Below, one piece after another: positions 10,672 to 20,454 of a stretch of 64,000 nucleotides of DNA. A program made the position numbers and the translations under genes. This DNA comes from Entamoeba invadens IP1 (lineage: Eukaryota; Evosea; Mastigamoebida; Endamoebidae): contig NW_004191777.1 of NCBI RefSeq assembly GCF_000330505.1, positions 526,316 through 590,315 of the forward strand, given 5' to 3'. Each line of letters begins with the position of its first letter. Position 1 is the stretch's first letter. A model generated the notes under the pieces. It was not told the DNA's origin and did not search any database. It saw nothing but the letters and a program-made list of their open reading frames with translations.

Positions 10672-11962
10672 GACTTTTTGTTTTCTTTCAATTCTCTTGT
10701 TTTTTGTGGTTTTGGTGTTTTTTGAATGTAATGATGTCTGTTCGCAACGAAATTATTGTTTGATAAAACTAGCTCGTTTATCATTAGTTCTAATTTAGTT
10801 CACTAATAATTCAAGAAGTAAAAACTAAATATTATATAATATTTATAATAAATTTTATTTAATAATACTTATTATATTTAATAATAAACCTTTTAAAAAA
10901 ATATAATTGACAAAAATAACACCTCATTATTATAAAATAGTTTAAATTAACTATAATATAATATACAAATATCAAGTTGTAGTATTTTTGTTTAAATATA
11001 ATACAGTAAATTAATAATATAATAAAAGAAAACTTATATGGTCTAATTGTGAACTTTAAATATAAAAAAGAATTGAAGTAAAGCAAACTCTATGCTTTCA
11101 ACAAGCAAAAAAAATCTTTGTTTTTTGAGGCAAAGCGACTTTCAACACAATATTTGGCCAATACTTACCACGTCAAAAAATTTATTTTAATAACTTTAAT
11201 TGGGTTAAAATAATATAATAGAAACATTTTTTATATTTGACCAATAGTTTATATTTATGGTTGTTTTGGGATCAGGGATCTTTGTTGGGATGATCCTTGT
11301 GCTTTTTAAATATTGTAAACAGTATTATTTTAGTTTGAATTGCTTATTATAATATTAAATATATTATAAGCCCGATTTACGACGTAATTAGTAAAACCCG
11401 ATTCGTACCAATTATTGGTATTAAATCTTTTTGGCACAACAAATCGGGAAATGTGTTGTTGATAAAAAAATTGAGTCAAAGATTGAAACAATTTTGATAG
11501 TTTTTTTTATAAAACAAATTAGTTTGGTGTTTTTTATTGTATTCGAACCCAATTAAAAATAAAACAAAAAAGGTTCCAAAAAACTTTTTTTTTAAATGGT
11601 GTTTTTTCAACATTTTAAAGGTGTCGAGAAAGTTCTTTTCATTCTCGACATCCAAAAATATCGACTAATGGACCAGAAATGTTAATTAAACGGTTTAAAG
11701 GAAATTCACTTGTTTAAAGATTTTTCCAAATACAATGGAGTGGTTTTATAATAATAAAATACTAATTATTTTTACAACAAACAACCTGAAAATATGAAGA
11801 TTTTAAAAACAAGAAGATGAATGTATTTTGTATTTTTCTTTCACAGCCAATCGTTGGCAAGGTCCTTCTAATTTTAAAAAGTTCGGGTTAGGTTAATTGA
11901 TTGGAATTTTTCCCGATAGTTCTTTCAATAATAATGAATTTTTCAACACTACAATAATCGGG
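10672..11962. other. AT-rich spacer
   Basis: About 1.3 kb of AT-rich DNA. Nothing coding, repetitive or RNA-like stands out. Confidence 0.4.
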
Positions 11963-11983
11963 TTCATATATAAGCAAGAACTG
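11961..11983 (+). promoter_or_regulatory. Core promoter: TATATAAG box plus GAACT element
   Basis: GGTTCATATATAAG (11961-11974) is followed by GAACT (11978-11982), 26-48 bp upstream of the ATG at 12008. TATA plus GAAC between TATA and start is the known Entamoeba core arrangement. The same 14-mer apart from its context occurs at TCTP (39666-39679). Confidence 0.55.
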
Positions 11984-12007
11984 TATTGAGCTATTATAAA
12001 ACATCAG

Positions 12008-12985
12008 ATGGAAACCCCCGACATGGTTAAAGAAATATACATTGAGTCATTGCGACGAAGAAAAAGAGTTTCTCGAAATGAGGAGACTACGATTGCTAAT
12101 GGTCTTATTTATATGATAATCAAGCTTGGGTTTAACATCAAAATCAAAAGGACCAAAAAAACGGTACACACAAAGAAAATGCTTATTGTAGAAGAGATGG
12201 TCCATCGTGGAACTGGTAAGGTGCTTAATCAACATGATGTTGCAAAATATTCCAGGTGTCTTCTCGATGATATTGGAAAGCCTCATCTCGACGAGTCAGC
12301 AATGACTTTGAAACAATTTAAAAGATCAAGAGAGGCTCAGATCAGTAATTCTCTCTTGTTCTTCTTAAAGATGGTTGGATTCTCCTTTGAAGAAAAAAAG
12401 ACCAAAAAAGCCAAATACACTGAAAAGTTGATCAGAGTTTCACAACTGTCATACAAAGAACAAATTATCTCCTTCGCTGAACTGGAAACATTTGCTGAGG
12501 CACTCGAACAAGTTGCCGAACAAAAATTGGGCGAGAGGAGCTTTATCGAAATCACAGAAAAAGACTTGCAAAAGGAAGAAGGCAAATTCGTCTTCCCAAC
12601 TGTCTCATTCACTGAAACATTAAACATGAAATCGCCAGAAGAGACAAAGAATGAAAATGAAAGCGTCATCGACTCAACTGCTTTTGCCACTATCGACCAA
12701 GAAAAGCAACCCCTTGTCCAAAACCAGGTCCCACAGATGTGCTACTATCCTACAGAAAACACTCTCTTACAAAACTCAGCTATTCAGCCTAACGTGGGAC
12801 AAGTTGTTACATGCTTTAACCAATTTGGACAGCCAATGTACTTTTTTGTCCTCAACGGTGTTGCACAGGCTATGGTACCATTAGTACCAGTCCCTTCCAC
12901 GCTAGGGTTGGTCCAAATGAATGTCAGTGAACCCGACGTCCAGCCCCAATACGACAACCAAATGACTGGATTTGAGCAGTATTGA
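12008..12985 (+). CDS. Duplicated-domain protein with Q/P/Y-rich tail, unknown function
   Basis: 325 residues. Two related ~65-residue units are visible. Unit 1 (about 15-85) has NGLIYMIIKLGFNIKIKRTK, then HTKKMLIVEE. Unit 2 (about 105-170) has NSLLFFLKMVGFSFEEKKTK, then YTEKLIRVSQ. Both share the pattern [N]-x-L-x-F/Y-x3-K-x-G-F...K-K-T-K-x4-T-[KE]-K-L-I. The tail (220-325) is Gln/Pro/Tyr/Met-rich and low in charge, like a transcriptional activation domain. The basic duplicated units could bind nucleic acid, so a transcription factor is my guess, not a family match. The promoter with TATA and GAAC boxes supports the ATG at 12008. Confidence 0.7.
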   Translation: METPDMVKEIYIESLRRRKRVSRNEETTIANGLIYMIIKLGFNIKIKRTKKTVHTKKMLIVEEMVHRGTGKVLNQHDVAKYSRCLLDDIGKPHLDESAMTLKQFKRSREAQISNSLLFFLKMVGFSFEEKKTKKAKYTEKLIRVSQLSYKEQIISFAELETFAEALEQVAEQKLGERSFIEITEKDLQKEEGKFVFPTVSFTETLNMKSPEETKNENESVIDSTAFATIDQEKQPLVQNQVPQMCYYPTENTLLQNSAIQPNVGQVVTCFNQFGQPMYFFVLNGVAQAMVPLVPVPSTLGLVQMNVSEPDVQPQYDNQMTGFEQY

Positions 12986-13157
12986 TAACTCAATACTCGG
13001 CAATTGTAGTATGGTTCGTTAATAGATTTGTTATTATATTTTTAGTATTTTTTTCAATTATAGTTTCATAATCGTTTTTAAATCATTGCGATGAGGCAAA
13101 ATCTCTTTCAAAAGAATTCATCGAAAAAGACAAAACTCAAAAAAACAATCACGCAAA

Positions 13158-14705
13158 ATGCCAAGTGGAAGAGGCAAAAGGGCTGATAGAGGTGGGTTTA
13201 ACAGTCACAGAAATTCCCCAACAACAGTTGAAAGAAAGGAAAAAAAAACACCTTCTCCACAAACAAATTATCACACAGAACCAAGGTGTTGCTTGTCGGT
13301 ACCACAAGAAGACTTGATTATTCATCGCTTGACAGAACACACCAAACTTGGAAAGTATTTGTTACAAGACGATGTTGTCGAAGACATAACGTCCGAAAAG
13401 CTTGTGGCTGTTTACAACCAAATAAAACAAAGAGCACCAAAACCGGAGCAATTCATTGCGAAACTCAGTTCAGTATTTAATGAAATTTACGAAAGTAGTG
13501 AGGTGAAAGTTTATGGAAGTGGGGCGTACGACTTCATAGGGGAAGATTTGGATGTTACATTAGTCATCAACCAACCTTACACATATCAGTCAACTTATGA
13601 ACGAAAGAAAATGGTGTCGAAGGGGCGGGTGAGTGGCTTCATATCACAATTCAGAGAAGACAAAATCTGTGAGTTGACGTTCATTTCAGAACAACTTACA
13701 AGACAGAGAGGGTTTGGAGGGGTTAATATGATAGGTGCAAGAGTCCCCATTATCAAGTGTTATATCGACCGAGTTTCTGTTGACATATCACTCGACAACT
13801 ACGAGGGGATTTACAACTCGGAGTTTTTAAAGGAGTATCTCTCGTTCGACAAAAACCTTTCAGTGATTGTCTACTACATCAAGGAAACACTTCGAACACT
13901 TCGCGTCATCGATCCAATGCACGGCGGGTTTAACTCGTTTTGTGTTGTGGTCATGACGATTTATTATCTTCAACAACGCGGCCTCTTGCCAGATATACAA
14001 AGTGAAGAGTACATTCAAAAGGCGAGGAACTTGAAATACACAATTGTGGAGAAGGTTGCGTTGGTCAACTTACAGAAGGTGGAGTACGTCACATCTGGTT
14101 GCCCATTCTTCGATGAATACAAAAGGAAATTGAGCGAGGTCGATGTCATCGAGACAATCGACGGGTTTTTCACATTTTATGGGCAGGAGGGAAATCTGCG
14201 AAAGGTCATCTCTCTCCATAAGGAAGTAACCCCGGACATATACCCCAAACCCAGCGCAATTGAGATATATCCACCGTTTGTACCATTTTTGGATATGGGA
14301 TTTAACATATCGTTCCGAGTGGACGATATGGAGTATCTCTTTAGAAACAGCGTCATCGAAGTGCTCAAAGAGGTGATAAAGAGTCGCAGCGGCCCAACCA
14401 CACAAACGTGTGTGTTAATTAAAAAGATCATGTTTGATACAACACCAATTGAAGTGATTGAAAGGTTCAAAAAGTTCAACCCGAAAGAGGCACTGTTCTA
14501 TCTACCTGAGTTGTTAGAAGCAAAAAGTGTGCAAATGGGAATTGCGTTCATCAAATTTTCTGGAAAGGATCTGAACGCGCTCCTGAAGGACAAAACATTC
14601 ACAAGAAACTTGGGGTACACCATCACGCCGTGTGGAAACAGCGTATTCGACGACCCTCCCAATGGTGGCTTGTACTGGAATTCCGAAGAACCGCTGTTAC
14701 TCTGA
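13158..14705 (+). CDS. Non-canonical poly(A)/terminal uridylyl polymerase-type nucleotidyltransferase
   Basis: 515 residues. The polymerase beta-type core is at about 110-240: GSGAYDFIGEDLDVTLV gives the G-S helix and the two metal-binding Asp of D-L-D. The third Asp lies in RVSVDISLDN. A PAP-associated-like helical region follows (HGGFNSFCVVVMTIYYLQQR, the family's late G-[GS]-x-x-S-[YF] segment). The basic Pro/Lys-rich N-terminus (1-60) is probably disordered. These enzymes add A or U tails to RNA, as in Trf4/Cid1/TUT families; I cannot tell which nucleotide. The C-terminal ~150 residues carry no recognised RNA-binding domain. The ATG at 13158 follows an A-rich leader. Confidence 0.75.
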   Translation: MPSGRGKRADRGGFNSHRNSPTTVERKEKKTPSPQTNYHTEPRCCLSVPQEDLIIHRLTEHTKLGKYLLQDDVVEDITSEKLVAVYNQIKQRAPKPEQFIAKLSSVFNEIYESSEVKVYGSGAYDFIGEDLDVTLVINQPYTYQSTYERKKMVSKGRVSGFISQFREDKICELTFISEQLTRQRGFGGVNMIGARVPIIKCYIDRVSVDISLDNYEGIYNSEFLKEYLSFDKNLSVIVYYIKETLRTLRVIDPMHGGFNSFCVVVMTIYYLQQRGLLPDIQSEEYIQKARNLKYTIVEKVALVNLQKVEYVTSGCPFFDEYKRKLSEVDVIETIDGFFTFYGQEGNLRKVISLHKEVTPDIYPKPSAIEIYPPFVPFLDMGFNISFRVDDMEYLFRNSVIEVLKEVIKSRSGPTTQTCVLIKKIMFDTTPIEVIERFKKFNPKEALFYLPELLEAKSVQMGIAFIKFSGKDLNALLKDKTFTRNLGYTITPCGNSVFDDPPNGGLYWNSEEPLLL

Positions 14706-14839
14706 ATTAAACTAGATAATATAGTTTCGTTGTTATATTTTTATTATTATTTAATTGCCAAATGGTCTGAGTAGTTGAACGCTTCAATTCAAAGAAGAGC
14801 TCGAACAAAACACAAACACAGTAAGTTATAAACAAAGTC

Positions 14840-16649
14840 TCAGCAATTCGAAGTGACACACTCAGAACGAATTGACGGACTCGATAAATTCGAAAAAGTG
14901 TATATACTATCGCAAGAATCTTGTACGCTTGTACATGCGGAGATTTGACTTGAAGAGAAGCTCAAATCCTCTGTACTGATTTTCGATGTCTTTGCTGAGG
15001 ATGGTTGGTCTGCTTTGTCTTTCTTCTTATCAAACAACCCTCTCAAAATCTTCTTCTTTTTCTGGGCATGAGGATTTTCAATACTAAATGACATACTCCC
15101 GGCACGTGCTTTGTTTGCAGATAATTTCATTCCTCCATCGACAACAAGTTGTTTTAAAGGCTCGTCGTGTTTCTTTTTGTCCTTCTTTAACTTCTTTTCT
15201 AACTTCTTTTGCTCCTTGTTTGCCTTCTTCAATTCGATTTTTGTGACTTCGATCTTCTCGTGCTTCTCTTTGTTAAGGGGTTGAGACTGACGCAGTCTCT
15301 GCTCTCTCGCCATTGCTCGTAAGAAGTCCATTGCATCCATCTCCCTCTCATCCTCTCGCTTTATTGTATCTTCGAGTTGAATTTGTAAATCGCAGTTCTT
15401 AATCTTTTTCAGCATCAGTTCCTGTTTTGCCTTCTCAAGTGACGACTTCAGTTTGTTTAATTCGTTCTCCTTCTTCTTCGCATCCTCCAACGTTTGAGAG
15501 AAGTACATTTGGTAGTTTTTAGTGAAGTTTGATATGTTCTGGAGGAGTTTGTCGTACACCAAAAAGTCGTCGAAACAACAATTTGGTATTTCAAGCGCCC
15601 TCGAAAGCTTGTCAGATACGTCGTGAGACAACCCTCTCTTAATTGGGACGATCGAGGTTTGAAGTAACATCGTCATCTCGTTCGACCACTCGCAATTGTA
15701 AGGCTCTTTGATCGTTTCTTCCACCTTCGATTCAACTGGTTTGTTGCGAAGAGTGTCGTAGACACTAGCACCAACGGCGTTTCGAATCACTTTGCCCAAT
15801 TCCATTTGGTCGCCGTTGGAACACATCTTCTCGAGACGGTCGCCCAAAAAAATGACTTTGTCGACGATGTTCTCGACATCCTTTCCGTACGTTTTGAGTA
15901 ACCCTCTGCGGCTCTTGAAAAACGGGATGACTGCTTGTTTAATGAAAACATTTTCAATGTCGTCGATAACACCTTTCCCTTCCCCTTCGTTTGTAATTAC
16001 AGAGGTGATGATTTCCCGGTACTCCTCGGGGGTGTCCTTGAAGTTCTCCATTGTCAGCTGGACGATTTTTGTCGCAAGGGTTTGAAGTGCTTTGAACGAC
16101 GAAAGAGACTTTTTGTACATATCGTCGGTGTAGTCGTCGTTGTCGACAAAATGGTATTTCGGGTCAAGGTCGGAGAAGAGGCTTTTTTCGTTGAGGAGTG
16201 TTCTGTAACTCTTTGCGTTGAAGGCGTTGAGTTCGTTGCAAGCATAGGCGCGGTTAAAAATTGAAAAGAAGTGGTTAATTGAGTCTTCGTATGTGTTTTC
16301 AGTGTGTAAGAATTCCTGTTTGTATCCCCAATGGAACAAAAAGTTTGTTTTATTGAAGGAGTGGAAATATGAGACTATCGTCATTGCATTTTTCAAGCAA
16401 AGTGGGTCGTCCAAATTGTAGATTAACTATGAGTCAATAACTCGGATGATTTTGGCTAGAGAAGACACAAAAACGAAGAATTGAGTCATATAACTCAATA
16501 CGAAATTAATGGGCGAAAATTATTTGTCTTCGTTTTGTCCTTCTTTCAAATGATAACAAAAACAGCGAACAAACGTTTTGGCAGATGGAGAGGAGTAACC
16601 CACTGTTTTGGTCGAAGAGCAGGTCGTTCAATGTTGTCAAGTCAATCAT
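14840..16649 (-). CDS. Coiled-coil protein, possibly RasGAP-like N-terminus (spliced)
   Basis: The long frame begins at 16426 without an ATG at its edge. An upstream exon (16649-16575, starting MIDLTTLNDLLFDQNSG) joins it in phase through an intron at 16574-16427 (GTTTGT...CATAG, 148 bp), giving 553 residues. The first ~300 residues are helical (SICQN joined to LIYNLDDPLCLKNAMTIVSY), with a spacing loosely like RasGAP domains, but I see no clear arginine finger. Residues 310-440 form a charged coiled coil (SLEKAKQELMLKKI, KKLEKKLKKDKKKH). The tail is Ser/Lys-rich. The function is unknown; a GTPase-signalling scaffold is a guess. Confidence 0.6.
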
Positions 16650-16789
16650 GGATTTCAGTCTGGTGATAACCAAGTTCTGTTTTGCTAAATTGTATGGACG
16701 GAAAGACGCTTTTCTATATTTGGTCTCTGCTTTATAATTTTATATAAATAGAGCACTTATTTATAAAAATACGTCCTATATTATTTTTT

Positions 16790-17170
16790 TGGTTCTCAAA
16801 TCAGCAGCCACAATAACGGGATTTTGCGGGACTACTTGGGGTGGATTAGACACGAAAAAACGGAGTAAATTAATATGTACTATAATATATGGTACATTTG
16901 GTTCTTTTGAACATGGGCGGTTTAAAAATAAAACCGGTGTAAACAAGAAATCTATTGGAATATTTTTGGTATTATTAGTTTTTCGTTGGGACACATTTAA
17001 CTCCTAATGGAGTCGAATTGCTAGAAATTCGGGAGAAAGCACCAGGACTGTATTGTTGTGGCAAAATCTCCCCTTGTGAAATTACAACATCCCCTTTGAC
17101 GCTTCATTTTTATCAAAACAACAATCTATTTCAGCTCTTTTGTGTTTTGGGTAGTCGAATTTTGCCTAAT
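16790..17170 (-). pseudogene. Degraded coding relic, frameshifts and stops
   Basis: On the minus strand, coding-like segments follow one another in shifting frames. 17168-17082 reads KFDYPKHKRAEIDCCFDKNE and ends in TAA. After a one-base shift, 17098-16975 reads DVVISQGEILPQQYSPGAFS, then RISSNSTPLGVKCVPTKN, before TAATAA. Further pieces (NRFLVYTGFIFKPPMFKRTK) continue towards 16850 with in-frame stops. The base composition is richer in G+C than the flanks. Upstream, about 17400-17310, a hydrophobic stretch (FFGVLGAAFLLVIIIVHFN) could be a membrane segment of the same relic. No family is recognised. Confidence 0.3.
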
Positions 17171-18447
17171 ATATTTTGGCGAAACACCATTTAGCAAATA
17201 GTAAATTGTTTTACTATACTTTTTAATATGCTGAACTACAAAAAAATGGTTTGGTGATTCATGGCGCAATTTTTTGCTCAAATCCACATTTGCTTTATTT
17301 TTGTTATATTGAAATGCACAATAATAATTACAAGCAAAAACGCGGCGCCAAGAACACCGAAAAAACAGAAAACATAATTAAAGTGGTAAAGAAAACTTCG
17401 CGGTGCCTAACTATTTTTTAATACCCCGGAAGATTTTTTTCACCTTTTACCAGCTGGATTTGTTTGCTCACTTGTAGATTGTTAACTTTTTTTCCCACAT
17501 TTAGCTTGCGAAATTATCAATCTTTCCCAATATAAATCTAAAAACGATTATTTCGTCTTTTTTTGACTGTCTTTTGTATTGTGTTTCAATATACATTCTA
17601 TATTTATTACTTGGAAAATTTATTTAAAATGTACCATAAATAATAGTTGGAAATCTATAAAATATGGAACTTTTTACTCATTGTTTCTTGCTGAAGATAA
17701 ACAACTATTTTGAAAATCTTATGCTTAATTTAAATAATGCATTCTGTTTTTATGTGCCAAAAAAAATTGTGTTCTTGATTTTCCCACCGTTCTCTTCATT
17801 TTCTTTTATTATAGAAGCCAACAGTCGAAAAAACGCAATTTTGGGAAGTCTGTTAATCATTTTATTTCCTATAACTACATTTTGATACTCAAAATCCATG
17901 TAAATAATTGGTGAAAATGCAGATATAATACTGTTGCTGCCCCAAATTCGTATTGAAAACAGTTAAAAAAATGAAAACCATTATCTATTGTTTCTTAGTA
18001 CTATTTAAATAGTTTAATAAAAATAGAAAAATGCCTAAAAACAGTTTTTTCGATTGCTCTAAATATAAATAACAAACCCAAAACACTTTTGGAAGTTTAG
18101 TTTCGTTTTTGATGAATAGGACCAAACCCCGGGGTGTTGGGCGAAGATTGTTACTTATTTGTTAAGTTGATTTGTTCCCATTGATTAGCCATTTTTCATA
18201 CCTATTTATTAAACGGATAAAAAAGGAAAGATACTGATGTTATGTTGAGCCGAAATATTGAGTTTTGTTCAATCCATTGAGTCATTTTCGAGGGAGTAAA
18301 CAAAATATTTCTCATTTGTTGTTCAAGGCACAATCCTCATCTTTTTACGATGGTGCCTGGTCTTTTTTAATTGAAAGCTACCAATAAGAAAAAATGGAGA
18401 CTTCATTCTTAATTCATTTCGATAACTTTTGGAATTCACTAATATAA
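17171..18447. other. AT-rich spacer
   Basis: No intact gene. A frame of 73 codons at 17664-17885 has AT-rich, Phe/Leu/Asn-biased composition and is not convincing. A possible membrane-segment relic lies at its start (see the neighbouring pseudogene). Confidence 0.35.
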
Positions 18448-18902
18448 TTACAATAAACTAATTTGGCTGTTGAGGCCTTGCAGAATTTTCCAACAGCCTG
18501 GCTTGTAGAAGTTTATTTTTGATGGCATTACTCCTAAAAACAATTCGTTATTCAGTATGCCATCTCTTTGTTTGAATTATTACATTTTGCTTTCCAAAAG
18601 AAATAAAGTGTTTTGGTATCTCCAATTACAAATTCATTTTCATTAAAAAGCGTTTTGACAACATTATGACCTTCTGATATCCGATATTGGAAATAACTTT
18701 TCAACAAAATGTACTTCAATTACTTCAATTCTTTCAACAAAAATCAATGGCTTCAAAAACTTGTATTGACACCATAAATATTGTCTTTGACATACGCTTT
18801 ATGGATCAATACTTCCATTTGTTCATAGATGTCTGATACTTCACTTTGTATTTGTCCTTGCTTCTGTTTCTTGATGTGAACAAATTTTACTTTGACTTTC
18901 AT
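18448..18902 (-). pseudogene. Three-frame coding relic behind the tail-anchored gene
   Basis: Piece 1, 18902-18753, starts with ATG and reads MKVKVKFVHIKKQKQGQIQS, then EVSDIYEQMEVLIHKAYV, stopping at TGA. Piece 2, about 18720-18552, reads YFQYRISEGHNVVKTLFNEN, then EFVIGDTKTLYFFWKAKC. Piece 3, about 18563-18448, reads ELFLGVMPSKINFYKPGCWK, then ILQGLNSQ. Each piece has coding-like composition, the frames differ, and no GTTTGT donor joins them. A short direct repeat (AATTGAAGT twice) sits at one break. Piece 1 begins only 7 bp after the stop of the next gene. I read this as a decayed gene of unknown family. Confidence 0.35.
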
Positions 18903-18909
18903 TAAAGCA

Positions 18910-19785
18910 TTAACCCATTGTTATGAATAATGTTTGAACTAATAACAAACAACAAACTATAACTTCACTTTCAAGTTTTTGAAGAACGCTAAACACTTTG
19001 GGTCTGTTTTCCTTTGAACATCCCCAACACATTTTAACTGCTTTGTTCACTACGTTAAACAATTTTAAACAAGTTTGGTCTTTGTTCTCAGTAGTGATTT
19101 GTTCTTCTTGCATGTGTTGAATATCGTCTTCCATTTCTCTTTCAAAGACTTCGATTTTTTCTTCCAATTTATATTCAACTAAAACTAGTTGACTACAATC
19201 AATTGAAATCATTTCGGGCTCTTCCTCCATTAAGTTGCTATTCTGATTATATTGTATCGTTTCAATTATATCCATTTGGTCTTTTGATACAATTTGGTCA
19301 TACATCTCTGCCTCTTCCATTCGTTCACCATTATCGTTGATCTCACTCTCGACTAAACAACGTCTCATAACTGCAGCATTCCCACTTTTGTTGATCGACA
19401 AAGCAACACTTGTTCGCCGTGGCACGACTAACCCCCTCTTCTCCCAAAGTTCGTCATCCGCCAAATCTTTTTGTGACTTCCATAAAACATCGCCCGGCAC
19501 CCGTGACTTCTTGTGTTGTGGCTTTGCAAAGAGAATTTTGGAATTCTCGACTTTCTCCCAGAATTCCTTCTCTTTCTGCTCGTCCCCTGATATCTCTCGA
19601 TACCCTTGTTTGACCTTTGCATATGTCATCATTTCATCAATTTCTTGCCGGATGATGAATTTTGTGAAAACTTCACTCTTTTGCCAATTCACAACATTGA
19701 CGGTGTTATTTCTGTTTGTCGAATTAACACCAACACACCGTGGATCACTTTGGATATATCCTTCCATCACTTGTTCATTCTCCAT
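18910..19785 (-). CDS. Tail-anchored membrane protein, unknown function
   Basis: 291 residues. The body is charged and acidic with no signal peptide, and the last ~20 residues form a hydrophobic anchor (VIVCCLLLVQTLFITMG). This is the layout of tail-anchored proteins inserted after translation. The middle holds short basic patches (AKPQHKKSRVPGDVLWKSQK) and Glu/Met-rich helical stretches (EKIEVFEREMEDDIQHMQEE). It might be a SNARE-like or organelle-contact protein, but I cannot show a SNARE core. Its ATG is only 29 bp from the ATG of the divergent R-SNARE; a later Met (residue 7 or ~52) may be the real start. Confidence 0.6.
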   Translation of the reverse strand: MENEQVMEGYIQSDPRCVGVNSTNRNNTVNVVNWQKSEVFTKFIIRQEIDEMMTYAKVKQGYREISGDEQKEKEFWEKVENSKILFAKPQHKKSRVPGDVLWKSQKDLADDELWEKRGLVVPRRTSVALSINKSGNAAVMRRCLVESEINDNGERMEEAEMYDQIVSKDQMDIIETIQYNQNSNLMEEEPEMISIDCSQLVLVEYKLEEKIEVFEREMEDDIQHMQEEQITTENKDQTCLKLFNVVNKAVKMCWGCSKENRPKVFSVLQKLESEVIVCCLLLVQTLFITMG

Positions 19786-19814
19786 CTTAGAAGATCTGAA
19801 AATTTCAGTTCCCT

Positions 19815-20169
19815 ATGACAAACAGATTACAACGCAACAATCTCGAGAGAGCACACGCAGACCTCCAAGATATTCAAAACATCGCATCACAGACTCTCGA
19901 ACACATTTTGGTCAGAGACGATAAGCTCAAAAGTTTGTTTTCCACAGATTTGTAGCTTCACTTAAATGATGGAAAAGTGTTCAAAGAGGGTGAAAAGATA
20001 ACGAAAAGGTATGGAGAAAAAGAGCGACGACTTAGTGTTCGAGACCGCGTCATACCGCGACGACGCAGTTCAATTCAAAAAAATGATATTAAGAAATAAG
20101 TATTTGATACTAGCCGTGGTGATTGGGTTAATACTGCTTGTGTTCATACTGCGGTATTTCTTTTTCTAA
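19815..20169 (+). CDS. R-SNARE (VAMP/synaptobrevin-like), spliced
   Basis: Exons 19815-19932 and 20009-20169 give 92 residues. The intron (19933-20008, 76 bp) starts GTTTGT and ends GAAAAG. The protein is a bare SNARE motif (about 5-65) plus a C-terminal anchor (YLILAVVIGLILLVFILRYF). The zero layer and neighbours match synaptobrevin: ILVRDDKLKS, then MEKKSDDLVFETASY, with the Arg of VRDDKL as the ionic-layer residue. No longin domain is present. Such proteins drive vesicle fusion from the donor membrane. Each exon is too short to stand out on its own; splicing preserves the heptad spacing exactly. Confidence 0.8.
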
Positions 20170-20454
20170 GCAGTGACTTTTTATTTCAAGTTTTATGTTC
20201 TGTTTGTGTTCTTTGAATCAACTTGTTTGTCTTTTTCTGTATATCTTCGGTATTTTTGATGGCTTTGAGATCAAAATTGACTAAGATTTTTGAAAATATA
20301 AATTGGCCACATAATATCCTTCATTTGCACTTTAAATAAGAAAGATATTTTAGTTGTTTGAATAGAGTTAATTAGATAAAAAATGCCTAAGATAAAGAAA
20401 GAAAGATACCCAATAATAAAAATGAAGAAACTGTAAAAGCCTATTCATAGCTTC

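Noticed and set aside
16789..17007. 72-codon plus frame (AATITGFCGTTWGGLDTKK...)
   Set aside because: It starts with TTG and overlaps a minus-strand relic whose peptides look more coding-like.
20383..20436. 17-codon ORF before the alpha-COP-like gene
   Set aside because: Too short and basic to call a gene; noted only as a possible upstream ORF.
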